The notes below the pieces were generated by a model, which was not told the DNA's origin, did no database searches, and saw only the letters and a program-made list of their open reading frames with translations. Of a stretch of 64,000 nucleotides of DNA, positions 1-8,086 are shown one piece after another. The translations under genes and the position numbers were made by a program. Each line of letters opens with the position of its first letter. The stretch's first letter is position 1. The stretch covers positions 62,001 to 126,000 of the forward strand of contig CAZYNT010000001.1 of the NCBI GenBank assembly GCA_964648205.1. The letters are read 5' to 3'. The DNA is from UBA12465 sp964648205 (GTDB taxonomy: Bacteria > Patescibacteriota > Patescibacteriia > Patescibacteriales > UBA12465).

Positions 1-125
1 GAAGCGCCGCTCGGCACGCTTGCCTTGGCGCTTAAATCGTTAGCCAGGATGACTTTCACTTCAATCGTTGGATTGCCCCGTGAATCTAATATTTCACGGG
101 CTAAAATATTTTTTATCTTTGGCAT
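1..125 (-). CDS. eno: Enolase, N-terminal fragment (cut by window edge)
   Basis: Enolase converts 2-phosphoglycerate to phosphoenolpyruvate in glycolysis, in the cytoplasm. Only the first 41 codons are in the window; the gene runs off the left edge. The reading begins MPKIKNILAREILDSRG and continues with NPTIEVKV and VPSGA, matching the conserved enolase N-terminus (AREILDSRGNPT and the VPSGAS loop). The ATG at 125-123 lies 11 nt after the pgk stop, so pgk and eno are probably co-transcribed leftwards. The identification is firm from this signature even though the catalytic part is missing. Confidence 0.93.
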   Translation of the reverse strand, partial: MPKIKNILAREILDSRGNPTIEVKVILANDLSAKASVPSGA

Positions 126-136
126 ATCTTTAATAA

Positions 137-1324
137 TTATTTAGTAGCTATTTTAGCGAGCCCGGGCATCTTCCCGCCTCCTAAATAAGTCAGCATCGCC
201 CCGCCCGCAGTTGAAACCCAATCAACATATTCGGCCATCTTCGTTAATTCCAAGGCCTCGATAGTTTCCCCGCCGCCCACGAGACCATAGGCCTTGCCGG
301 AAGAGCGCGAAGCGATCAAGCGGGCGATAGAAAGAGTTCCCTGCCGAAAACCCTCTTCTTCAAATTTGCCCATCGGTCCGTTCCAAACTAAGGTTTGCGC
401 TTCTTTTATATAATGCGAGAAGAGTGAAATTGTTTCCGGGCCGATGTCTAAAATCATTTCATCTTTCTTTACTTCTTCCGGCCGGCGGAGTTGAGCCGAA
501 CCTGATTTCGTGCGGACAACCACATCGACCGGTAAAATTATTTTCGCAGCCTTCTTTTTGACTCGACACAACTTGCTAACGCAGACCAGGCTATCCGCAT
601 CAAACAAAGATTCGCCGATTTCTTTTTTTTGATACTTAAAAAAATTATTAGCCAAAGCGCCTCCCAAGAGAATATGGCTGGCCGAAGAATATAGTTTAGA
701 AATAAGGGGCGCTTTAGTCGCGATCTTTGCTCCTCCCATAATTACAACCAGCGGCTTTTTGGGTTTAATAATTTTATTTAAAGCCGTGATTTCTTTGGCG
801 AGCAATAAGCCGGCATAAGCGGGCAGATATTTTTTGATAGCGGAAACGGAAGCTTGATCGCGATGGCAAACCGCGAAAGCGTCATTAATATAAATATCAG
901 CCAAACCCGCCAATTCCCGGGCGAACTTATTATCATTAATTAATTCGCCGGCATTAAAACGCAGATTTTCAATCATTAAAATTTCTCCGGCTTTTAAGCG
1001 GGAAATCGCTTTGGCGGTTTTCGGTCCTATGGTCTCGGCGCAGAATTTAACCGGTTTCTTTAAAAGCTTCTGCAAGCGCGCCGCTACCGGCTTAACTGAA
1101 TAGGCAACTTCGGGCTTTCCCTTGGGCTCTCCTAAATGAGTAGCGACTATAAGCTTCACGCCTTTTTCTAAAAGATAATTAATTGTTTCGAGTCCGGACT
1201 TAATCTTATAATCTTCTTTGATCTTTCCTTTTTGAAGGGCGACATTAAAATCAACCCGTAAAAAAGCTACTTTATTTTTTAAATTTTTCACCTTTTCAAT
1301 AGTAGCAATAGTAGCAATTTTCAT
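137..1324 (-). CDS. pgk: Phosphoglycerate kinase
   Basis: Phosphoglycerate kinase transfers the acyl phosphate of 1,3-bisphosphoglycerate to ADP, a cytoplasmic glycolytic ATP-making step. The 395-residue length is typical. Visible signatures are RVDFNVAL (substrate-binding N-domain, near residue 25), THLGEPKG, the MGGAKIATK stretch, NGPMGKFEEEGFRQGT, and the glycine-rich VGGGETIEAL nucleotide-site loop near the C-terminus. The ATG at 1324 follows the HtrA-like gene by 13 nt, and eno follows 11 nt downstream, giving a leftward htrA-like/pgk/eno run. No unusual features were seen. Confidence 0.97.
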   Translation of the reverse strand: MKIATIATIEKVKNLKNKVAFLRVDFNVALQKGKIKEDYKIKSGLETINYLLEKGVKLIVATHLGEPKGKPEVAYSVKPVAARLQKLLKKPVKFCAETIGPKTAKAISRLKAGEILMIENLRFNAGELINDNKFARELAGLADIYINDAFAVCHRDQASVSAIKKYLPAYAGLLLAKEITALNKIIKPKKPLVVIMGGAKIATKAPLISKLYSSASHILLGGALANNFFKYQKKEIGESLFDADSLVCVSKLCRVKKKAAKIILPVDVVVRTKSGSAQLRRPEEVKKDEMILDIGPETISLFSHYIKEAQTLVWNGPMGKFEEEGFRQGTLSIARLIASRSSGKAYGLVGGGETIEALELTKMAEYVDWVSTAGGAMLTYLGGGKMPGLAKIATK

Positions 1325-1337
1325 AGTTTAAAAAGGG

Positions 1338-2486
1338 TTACTTTAACTCGCCCAATTTAAGGCCGACCTCCTTTTCCTGGCCGGCGCGAATATAGGTAAT
1401 AGTAATCTTATCGCCGGCCTTATAGCCGGCAATTATATCCGCCAAATCGTTGGCGGCATTAATTTCCTGATTATCTATCCAGGTGATTATATCGCCCGGC
1501 AAAAGCCCAGCGGCCGCGGCCGGACTATTTTTAACGACCGCGACTTTATCGGCGTCGGGATAAATCAAAGACCCTTTATAAATATTCATATCGGGGATGC
1601 GTTTAGCCGCCAAATCCAAATAATTAACCCCCAAGAAAGGGCGGGCGACCGGGATTTGCCGGCTGAAGCTCTGCCAATAGCCGCTATAAGAAAAGGCTGG
1701 AATTATTTCTTTATTAGTGCCGATAACCGCGGTTAAATCGCCGGCTAAATTAAAAACAAAAGAATTTTTCTGAATCGCCTCCGAATTGTTGGCCAGGGCT
1801 AAGCGGGCGTTTGTTAGGTCGCTATTTAAAATCTCCGGCGTCTTTTTGAGCGAAGACAGAGTGGTCGGCCAGACATTATTATAATTATCAACCACTATCA
1901 GCGATTGACCCAGAGACAATTCGGCGCGGGCGGCAATCTTTCTGACCGGCAGATTCGCGGCGGCGTTCAAATGAAAAAAAACCACATCGCCGGAAGAATT
2001 ATTCAAGACAGTCACCTTGTCAATCTTATAGATTTTTCTGTCAGAAGCAACGGCCACGTAGCCTTTAGCGGCAAAGACCTCTTTCATTTCGGCGGACAAA
2101 GATGACATTGCCCAGCCATCGCTTGTGATAATTAAACCGATGAATAAAGGATTATCCAAAGAATAATACTCCGGCTTTATTGAGTTGCCGGCGGTTTTCT
2201 GATCAATTTCCTTAAAAACGCTGACTAGCGACGGAGCAAGAGAATTGATGGTTTCTGCCACCTTTAAATCCTGATTAACGACTACTTTTTTAGCGTCGCG
2301 GATGATTAAATTAGAACGATTATTATTTAAATCAGTTAAATTTAATTCTTGATTGGAAGAGGGGAAAGAAAAATCACCCAAAAAATAAACCCTGGTTATG
2401 ATTTCCCCGCAGATGCCGGCGGCTAAGCCGCAAACGACCGTTAAGAAAACCATCAGAAAAAAATTGTTTTTGATCTTATTAAACAT
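1338..2486 (-). CDS. HtrA/DegP-like S1C protein with degenerate protease site and C-terminal PDZ domain
   Basis: This is a membrane-anchored protein of the HtrA layout. It has an N-terminal membrane helix (about 9-28), a trypsin-like domain (about 75-260) and a PDZ domain (about 285-375, with KNSPAAAAGLLPGDIITWID). The catalytic machinery looks lost. Where HtrA has the TNNHVV histidine, this protein has MSSLSAE, with Ser131 in the His position. The Asp of the DLA motif may be Asp167. The GNSGGPL serine loop is shortened to KNSFVFNL (240-247), removing the oxyanion glycines. It is therefore probably a peptide-binding or chaperone-like pseudoprotease. The family is clear; loss of activity is inferred from alignment by eye. 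Confidence 0.8.
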   Translation of the reverse strand: MFNKIKNNFFLMVFLTVVCGLAAGICGEIITRVYFLGDFSFPSSNQELNLTDLNNNRSNLIIRDAKKVVVNQDLKVAETINSLAPSLVSVFKEIDQKTAGNSIKPEYYSLDNPLFIGLIITSDGWAMSSLSAEMKEVFAAKGYVAVASDRKIYKIDKVTVLNNSSGDVVFFHLNAAANLPVRKIAARAELSLGQSLIVVDNYNNVWPTTLSSLKKTPEILNSDLTNARLALANNSEAIQKNSFVFNLAGDLTAVIGTNKEIIPAFSYSGYWQSFSRQIPVARPFLGVNYLDLAAKRIPDMNIYKGSLIYPDADKVAVVKNSPAAAAGLLPGDIITWIDNQEINAANDLADIIAGYKAGDKITITYIRAGQEKEVGLKLGELK

Positions 2487-2498
2487 AAAATAATTTAA

Positions 2499-3260
2499 TT
2501 AAAGCCAGCGGGCCGATAAAAGAATAAGAATAATGATTAAGGAGCCGATGACGAGCAGCCATTTTAAATTTTTATAATAAAGACGCCCGTCGGCGCGCCA
2601 ATCATCAAACAAAACCAAGAGATAAAAAATGACCGCCAAAAGAAGCCCGAGAATATTATAATTGAGAGGTAGAAGGAAGAGAGCTCCGGCCGATTCGGCC
2701 AAGATCAAAACTTTTACTCCCCAAAAAATCTTCTGTTCCGCTCTAATATTTTTTTCCAATATCAAGAATTGGCCGAAGAGCCCGAAACTAATCAGGGCAA
2801 AAACCAAGAGTAGGATAGAAAAAGGCCAGCTCAAAAAAATAGGCAAAGCGTATAAAGACGAGGCGATGGCGAAAGTCGAGAGAAAGGAGCCGCTGGTAAG
2901 CAAACGGCGCAGCTTGATTGCGCGTTCCGGAGCGCCGAAAGAAAAATAATAATAAATATTTTGCAGATAAAAAAAGATGAACCAGGCATTTAAAAGAAAA
3001 ATTACCTGGATCCAGAATTGGCTGACAATCATGGCGCTATAAAAAGAAAAGCTCAAATAAAATAAGCTGGGCGGCAGAACGAAAACCAGCCAAAATTTAA
3101 GACTTTGTTTTCTTATAAGCCGGCGGACGCCGAAAGTAATAATTAACAAGCCCAGACTCAAAGCGATAAAGAAAAAATCCGGTTTGAAGATAAAAATCTC
3201 GTCCAGAACCCAAAGCAAAAACGGAATCAAAATTAAATACAAATAATTATTTTTCATCAT
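2499..3260 (-). CDS. Hypothetical multi-pass membrane protein
   Basis: This 253-residue protein consists almost entirely of hydrophobic segments, about seven to eight predicted membrane helices by eye, with short basic loops such as RRLIRKQ near residue 47 and a region containing FGAPERAIKLRRLL. I do not recognise a family or catalytic motif. It starts with ATG at 3260 (a second ATG follows immediately) and sits 9 nt after the stop of the beta-propeller lipoprotein gene and 12 nt before the HtrA-like gene, so it probably belongs to the same leftward transcript. A role in the envelope is all that can be inferred. Confidence 0.75.
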   Translation of the reverse strand: MMKNNYLYLILIPFLLWVLDEIFIFKPDFFFIALSLGLLIITFGVRRLIRKQSLKFWLVFVLPPSLFYLSFSFYSAMIVSQFWIQVIFLLNAWFIFFYLQNIYYYFSFGAPERAIKLRRLLTSGSFLSTFAIASSLYALPIFLSWPFSILLLVFALISFGLFGQFLILEKNIRAEQKIFWGVKVLILAESAGALFLLPLNYNILGLLLAVIFYLLVLFDDWRADGRLYYKNLKWLLVIGSLIIILILLSARWL

Positions 3261-3269
3261 AAGCCTAAA

Positions 3270-5699
3270 CTAAGGATTAGTTGAGCTGCCTGTGTCCGGA
3301 GCAGAGCTTCCCTCTGCGGCGAGCGGCGGAATAGGCGGTTCTAGAGACGGCGTGCTTGAACCTAGAGACGAAGCTGGCGCGGAGGCGGATGTTCCGCCCT
3401 CGGAAACGCCCGCTTCGCCCGACAAAGGAGCCGGAACGGGGTTCGGAGCCGGAACGGGGTTCGGAGTAATAATATAATCGTTGCCGCCGCTTGTCAAAAT
3501 CAAGCTTTTTACCGAACCAAGATCTTTCAGGCTGTTAATCTTTAAAAATTTGTTGGAAAAAGTATAAAGATCGTCATTGATATACAAGCTGCGCTTGACT
3601 GTATTATCATAATAATTATATCCGCCCCAATAATCTGACCCGGAAAAATTCCCGCCCTCCGAATGGTCTATTCCTCCCTTGAAAGTGAATTTATTGTTAT
3701 CCGTATTGAAAACTAACGATCCGGCAAAGGAGATCCGCCCGTTCTCCCGCAGGACCGCCGGCAGCACTAATAAATTTTTCGCTTCCGAGTAAAGAAACGC
3801 CTTATGATCCTGCAAAGCAATTGAATCGCTCCCCGAATCGCCGAACATATATGAATCTAATTCTTTGGGCTTGTCCAGGTCAGTAAAATCAAACAGGGAT
3901 ATTTTTAAACCTTTTACCTTTACGCTGCCGCCCGCATCTTCTTCCGCGTCTCGCCCGAAGCCGATTATTTTATTGCCATTTTTATCGGCTGGATGGAGAT
4001 AATTTGAAAACCCGGGCAGCTTGATAGCGCCCAATACGCTCGGCTTAGCTGGATCGCTTAGGCTGATGGCATATAGCGGATCGGTCTTTTTGAAAGTTAC
4101 CAGATAAAGCCGGTCTCCCATGAAGCGGGCCGCATAAATACGCTCCGTAGTCGCCAGATTCTCTAAACTGCCCACCACTTTCAATTCGCCATTTAAGATA
4201 TATACATTACTGTAAGAATCTTCCGGCTTATCGGTCAGGCGCGACCATATAGGATTGCGGGTGGTGGCGATACGGAAATAATCGCCGTTTTCATCCATAG
4301 AAAATTGATTTAAAACCTGGCCGCTTACTTCTCCCATTCCCTTATACTCCACGCTTTTACCATTAATCGCAATCTTGTGGATGACGGTTTTCTCCATATT
4401 CTTGGCCTGCTCAATCAGCTTCTGCTTTAAAGCATCATCAAGGTTGGCTTGCAAATTTTTCTGGGCTTCTTCGCTCAAACTATTCAAATAGCGATCAATA
4501 ATCGCCGCCACTTTCGCCTTCTTCTCGTTCTTAGCCAAGATGAAGTTGGCTGAAGCCTCAATCTTAGTGATTTTATCCTGATCATCGGCACTTAGCTGCG
4601 AAAAAACTATTTCCCTTTTCACGGTCTGTTCTAAATCATATTCATTAATATATTCCGTATAGGTAATATAAATATTGGACGGGGAAACGTAGAGATTCTG
4701 GCCGTAATTCATCAAATATGATTGGCCGTTAATGGCTTCGCCATTATCTTTGATGTTGATTGCGGTGACATTGGAAAAATTATACGAGTCGTATGGGATG
4801 TCAAAATAATAAACATCGGGCGCAAAGCATTTTTCAAACTGATCGCACGCATTTGATAAAACGACCCCCTTATCCAAAACTCTGGGCAGAAGCGGCTCAT
4901 TCTCAATATAATTAGCCGAGCTGTTAGTGAATAAATAAACGTAATCGCCGATTAAACGGGCGTCGGAATACGAGCCTTCAAAATCCAAATCGCGCGCTAA
5001 TTTCGGGTCAGCCGGATTAGCCAAATCAAAAACCTTGAAAAAAGTATACGGATTTTGGCGGCGGAAGCTTCGATATGTCTCCATGGCGTAAATCTGCTGG
5101 TCGGCCCCGAAAACAACCAAGCTGGAGCCGCTTATAAAAATATCTTGCGGACGCGACTTGAAGGTAATCGTGCTCAAAACCGCAGACTCCGTGGCGGGGT
5201 TAACTTTTATTATCTTTAATTCATTGCGCACGAGCGCATAAATATAATTGCCGTCTGTTTTAATAATATCAGCTTCATCAACGCCGGCGACTTGGTTGTT
5301 GGTTGTCGAATAGTCGTTTGCCGCCGATGCTTCCAAACTACCAGTTCCCGCGCTGGCGCTGCTTTCAGATATAGCGGAATCAGCCGTCGGCGCCATGGTG
5401 GATGTTAAGGCTTTAGTCGAAAAACTACCCGCTTGCTCGCGCATCACAATGTTGCCGCCGCTACCTGAACTATTATTCTCTTCCAAAAAAGCTTTGAGTT
5501 CGTCATAATTCGCGAATTTCTTAATTTGTTTTGTGCTGGTCGCCGTTTCTTCTTCTTTAGCCTCTTCAATATTATTAGCGTCATTAACATTATTTAATGC
5601 ATTATCGACCGTTTTCTTTTTCCAAGGAAGCGTGCATCCGCTTATTAAAACAGTTAAAACCGCTAGAACTAGGGTTAATTTAAATATTTTTTTTAACAT
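3270..5699 (-). CDS. Secreted lipoprotein with C-terminal beta-propeller domain (Beta_propel, COG4880-type)
   Basis: An 809-residue exported protein. The N-terminus is a lipoprotein signal: basic MLKK, a hydrophobic stretch, then LISGC, with Cys22 the likely lipidated residue. A low-complexity Ser/Ala/Thr-rich linker (about 30-130) precedes the family signature around STTNNQVAGVDEADIIKTDG, typical of secreted beta-propeller proteins distantly related to WD40. Blades with NYIYALV-, RLIGDYVYLF- and RLYLVTFK-like strands follow to about 750. The tail is Pro/Ser/Ala-rich with PNPVPAP repeated twice, encoded by a short tandem DNA repeat near 3430-3470. The ligand is unknown. The gene has its own promoter at 5736-5764. 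Confidence 0.88.
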   Translation of the reverse strand: MLKKIFKLTLVLAVLTVLISGCTLPWKKKTVDNALNNVNDANNIEEAKEEETATSTKQIKKFANYDELKAFLEENNSSGSGGNIVMREQAGSFSTKALTSTMAPTADSAISESSASAGTGSLEASAANDYSTTNNQVAGVDEADIIKTDGNYIYALVRNELKIIKVNPATESAVLSTITFKSRPQDIFISGSSLVVFGADQQIYAMETYRSFRRQNPYTFFKVFDLANPADPKLARDLDFEGSYSDARLIGDYVYLFTNSSANYIENEPLLPRVLDKGVVLSNACDQFEKCFAPDVYYFDIPYDSYNFSNVTAINIKDNGEAINGQSYLMNYGQNLYVSPSNIYITYTEYINEYDLEQTVKREIVFSQLSADDQDKITKIEASANFILAKNEKKAKVAAIIDRYLNSLSEEAQKNLQANLDDALKQKLIEQAKNMEKTVIHKIAINGKSVEYKGMGEVSGQVLNQFSMDENGDYFRIATTRNPIWSRLTDKPEDSYSNVYILNGELKVVGSLENLATTERIYAARFMGDRLYLVTFKKTDPLYAISLSDPAKPSVLGAIKLPGFSNYLHPADKNGNKIIGFGRDAEEDAGGSVKVKGLKISLFDFTDLDKPKELDSYMFGDSGSDSIALQDHKAFLYSEAKNLLVLPAVLRENGRISFAGSLVFNTDNNKFTFKGGIDHSEGGNFSGSDYWGGYNYYDNTVKRSLYINDDLYTFSNKFLKINSLKDLGSVKSLILTSGGNDYIITPNPVPAPNPVPAPLSGEAGVSEGGTSASAPASSLGSSTPSLEPPIPPLAAEGSSAPDTGSSTNP

Positions 5700-5710
5700 A
5701 AATAAAAAAT

Positions 5711-5722
5711 ATTAGCGCTAAT
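5711..5722. promoter_or_regulatory. 12-bp palindrome in the lipoprotein-gene leader (possible operator)
   Basis: ATTAGCGCTAAT is a perfect palindrome located just downstream of the predicted transcription start and 12 nt before the ATG of the lipoprotein gene. It could be an operator, but a palindrome this short may be chance. Confidence 0.35.
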
Positions 5723-5735
5723 ATGGCTTAAGTAA

Positions 5736-5764
5736 ATTATATCATCTTAGAGCAGGAAAAACAA
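5736..5764 (-). promoter_or_regulatory. Sigma70-type promoter for the beta-propeller lipoprotein operon
   Basis: On the minus strand a -35 box TTGTTT (5764-5759) and a perfect -10 box TATAAT (5741-5736) are separated by 17 nt. The expected start near 5729 gives a leader of about 30 nt before the ATG at 5699. Basis: direct reading of the sequence against the sigma70 consensus. Confidence 0.7.
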
Positions 5765-5793
5765 CGCAAAAATTTTAACGGCTGGAGAGTTAA

Positions 5794-6492
5794 TTATTTT
5801 ATTTCCACTTCTAACCCCACCGCTACGCGATCATAAATATATTGGGCCGGACCGATGCCTAAACGGATACATCCGTGAGAAACCGGTTTTCCGAGATGGT
5901 CTGCGCCTTCGCGATAACCGCTGGGCCAAACCGGCAGTTCATGAATACCGAACTGGCCGCTACCCAAGCCAAGCCAAAAAGGCATCCATAACTTATAAGT
6001 TTTCGACCACGCTTTGGGAACTTTATTGACTATCTTAAACTTACCCTTTGGAGTCGGCATAGCCGGCTTTCCCGTAGATACAGGGGATTCTTTCCAGAGA
6101 TTACCGGCGACATAATATTTTAATTTCTGATTTTTCAAATCAATTTCTAATTTTTGTGCTAACTTTTTAGTGGAACTCGACAGCGGATCATAAGCCCAAT
6201 CAACTTCCAGACCGTCTTGCCATCCATCGCCATCCGAATCCGGGTTCAAAGGGTCGGTCTTAAATTTTAATTCAAAATAATCGCTTAAGCCGTCCTTATC
6301 AACATCGCTCTTTGCCAATCTTATCTTCTCTGGATTGAAAGGAGAATAGCCGTTGCTTATTTCTTGAGTATTGTTATAGCCATCATTATCGGAATCAAGC
6401 GCTTCTTCGGCTCTAATCGGCGCGGCCATAAAAAAATAAATGAATAAAAGCAAAACCCCGTAAATAATTGGTCCCTGTCTTTTGAGTCTCAT
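5794..6492 (-). CDS. Secreted L,D-transpeptidase (YkuD) with calcium-binding thrombospondin type-3-like repeats
   Basis: This 232-residue protein has an N-terminal signal peptide (about 1-28). Next is a block of Asp-rich repeats (about 33-100: DSDNDGYNN, DVDKDGLSD, DSDGDGWQDG) of the thrombospondin type-3/EF-hand-like calcium-binding kind. The YkuD L,D-transpeptidase domain (about 115-232) carries the catalytic motif SHGCIRLG with Cys208 and an upstream His184 in GIHELPVW. YkuD enzymes make 3-3 peptidoglycan cross-links or attach proteins to the wall. The ATG overlaps the stop of the upstream WecA-QueH gene as ATGA, so translation is probably coupled. A 94-nt gap separates it from the lipoprotein gene. 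Confidence 0.92.
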   Translation of the reverse strand: MRLKRQGPIIYGVLLLFIYFFMAAPIRAEEALDSDNDGYNNTQEISNGYSPFNPEKIRLAKSDVDKDGLSDYFELKFKTDPLNPDSDGDGWQDGLEVDWAYDPLSSSTKKLAQKLEIDLKNQKLKYYVAGNLWKESPVSTGKPAMPTPKGKFKIVNKVPKAWSKTYKLWMPFWLGLGSGQFGIHELPVWPSGYREGADHLGKPVSHGCIRLGIGPAQYIYDRVAVGLEVEIK

Positions 6493-8069
6493 ACTGATTT
6501 TCTTAATGAAAATTCACAGCCGCAAAACTTCTGTTGATAAATGCCCAGCTCCCTGGCCAAGTTCTGCGACTGGCGGTAACCATTATCTTTTTGAAAATCA
6601 TCGTCCAAAAATTTTAAACCATTCGCGCCAGCCAGCTCATGGCCGATTCTTTTTATCGCCTCCGTATCCTTATAGGGGCTGACGAGCAGGCTGGTGCTGA
6701 AATAATCAAACTTGTTTAAGCGCGCCAACTCGGCCGTCTTGGCTAATCGGCCGCGATAGCAAATCTGGCAGCGCGCCCCGCGCTCCGGAGATTCCTCATT
6801 CCCCTTGACTGTTTCCAGCCAAACCGCATGTTCATAGGGCTCAATCAGCAAGGGTATATTGAATTTACGGGCGACTAATCTAACTGCCTCCAGCCGAAGA
6901 TTATATTCGGCCAGCGAGCTTAAGTTGGAGTTATAAAAATACCAAGTCAGCTTATATTTAGGAAGCAGGCGCTCGCGGCTGATATACGCGCTGCAAGGCG
7001 CGCAGCAAACATGGAGAAGCAGAGATGGTTTTCTGTTTCGGCGATCCAAGAGCCAGAAAACGATAACAATAATGAACATGACAGCCAGAAGCCCGATTAA
7101 GGCGAAAAATTTTCCTCGACTTTGCAAAAATAAGCCGCTTAAACCAAAAGCTAAAGAAAGGCTATAAAAAATAAAAACCGTTTTCTTTTGTCCAAGCCCC
7201 AGCGCTAAGAGGCGGTGATGAAGATGCTTTCTGTCGGCGAACCGAAAAGGATTTTTCCCTTGAAAAAGGCGACGCAAAATTGTCCAGGCAACATCTAAAA
7301 TCGGTATACCCATAATAAGCAGGGCAATGGCAATCTTACCACCGGAGATAATTGCCAGCACTCCTAATATATAGCCCAAGAGAAGAGCCCCCCCCTCGCC
7401 TAAGAATATTTTTGCCGGATGCCAATTAAAAATCAAAAAGCCTATTGCCGATCCGACCAAAGTAATGGCGGCGAAAGCAATATCTGGCTGATAATAGCGG
7501 GTCGTCAAAGTAAACAAAAAAATCACCAAGCCGCCGATAGCGGCGACCCCTGAAACCAAGCCGTCGACGCCGTCAAGAAGCTTGGTTGTATACATCATGC
7601 CTAAAAGCCAGGCGGCAATCAGTATGGGGCCGACGACAATCAGCGACTTTAAATAAACATAACCCCCAAAAGGGTTGGTTATCTTTTCAATTTCCACCCC
7701 TCCTAAAATTAAAATCAAGACGGCTAATAAAGGAAAAATAATCTGCCGGCTGGGCCGCAAATTATATTTATCATCAAGCGCGCCGCCGATAATAATAACC
7801 AAGGCGCCGACAAAAAAGGCGATTAAATGCGACCAATGCAGATTGCCGGACAAGAAGCGGGAGGCGAAAGCGAACAATAGAATAAAATAAGCAATAAAAA
7901 TAGCGACGCCGCCCAAAAGCGGAGTCGCGGTCGTATGTATCTTTCGGCTCGCGCCGCCAGCTGTGTCCGGACGATCAACAATGTCTAGCTTCAAAGCAAC
8001 TCTCTTCACTAAAAAAGTGAGGACGGCCGCTAAAATTAAACTAGCCAAGAAAATAAGAAAGTAAAACAT
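6489..8069 (-). CDS. Fusion of WecA/MraY-type phosphoglycosyltransferase and epoxyqueuosine reductase QueH
   Basis: A single 526-residue frame carries two unrelated enzymes. Residues 1-340 form a polytopic polyprenyl-phosphate sugar-1-phosphate transferase (GT4, WecA/TagO group): DRPD and RKIH near 32-45, GGALDDKYNLRPS with Asp99/Asp100, LLDGVDGL, FLGEGGALLLG (Glu where Asp is usual) and DRKHLHHRLL. Residues about 348-526 form QueH, the iron-sulfur epoxyqueuosine reductase of the last queuosine step: HVCCAPC (Cys355, 356, 359), RCQICYRGRL (Cys434, 437), STSLLVSPYKD and FCGC (Cys516, 518). All expected QueH cysteines are present. The junction is a short basic linker after the last helix (DRRNRKPS), which predicts a cytoplasmic QueH. 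No stop or frameshift lies between the parts. Confidence 0.9.
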   Translation of the reverse strand: MFYFLIFLASLILAAVLTFLVKRVALKLDIVDRPDTAGGASRKIHTTATPLLGGVAIFIAYFILLFAFASRFLSGNLHWSHLIAFFVGALVIIIGGALDDKYNLRPSRQIIFPLLAVLILILGGVEIEKITNPFGGYVYLKSLIVVGPILIAAWLLGMMYTTKLLDGVDGLVSGVAAIGGLVIFLFTLTTRYYQPDIAFAAITLVGSAIGFLIFNWHPAKIFLGEGGALLLGYILGVLAIISGGKIAIALLIMGIPILDVAWTILRRLFQGKNPFRFADRKHLHHRLLALGLGQKKTVFIFYSLSLAFGLSGLFLQSRGKFFALIGLLAVMFIIVIVFWLLDRRNRKPSLLLHVCCAPCSAYISRERLLPKYKLTWYFYNSNLSSLAEYNLRLEAVRLVARKFNIPLLIEPYEHAVWLETVKGNEESPERGARCQICYRGRLAKTAELARLNKFDYFSTSLLVSPYKDTEAIKRIGHELAGANGLKFLDDDFQKDNGYRQSQNLARELGIYQQKFCGCEFSLRKSV

Positions 8070-8086
8070 AATTTATTATTCCATTT

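Noticed and set aside
3402..3477. 18-bp tandem repeats near the 3' end of the lipoprotein gene
   Set aside because: They simply encode the PNPVPAP linker twice; a protein low-complexity tail, not a separate element.
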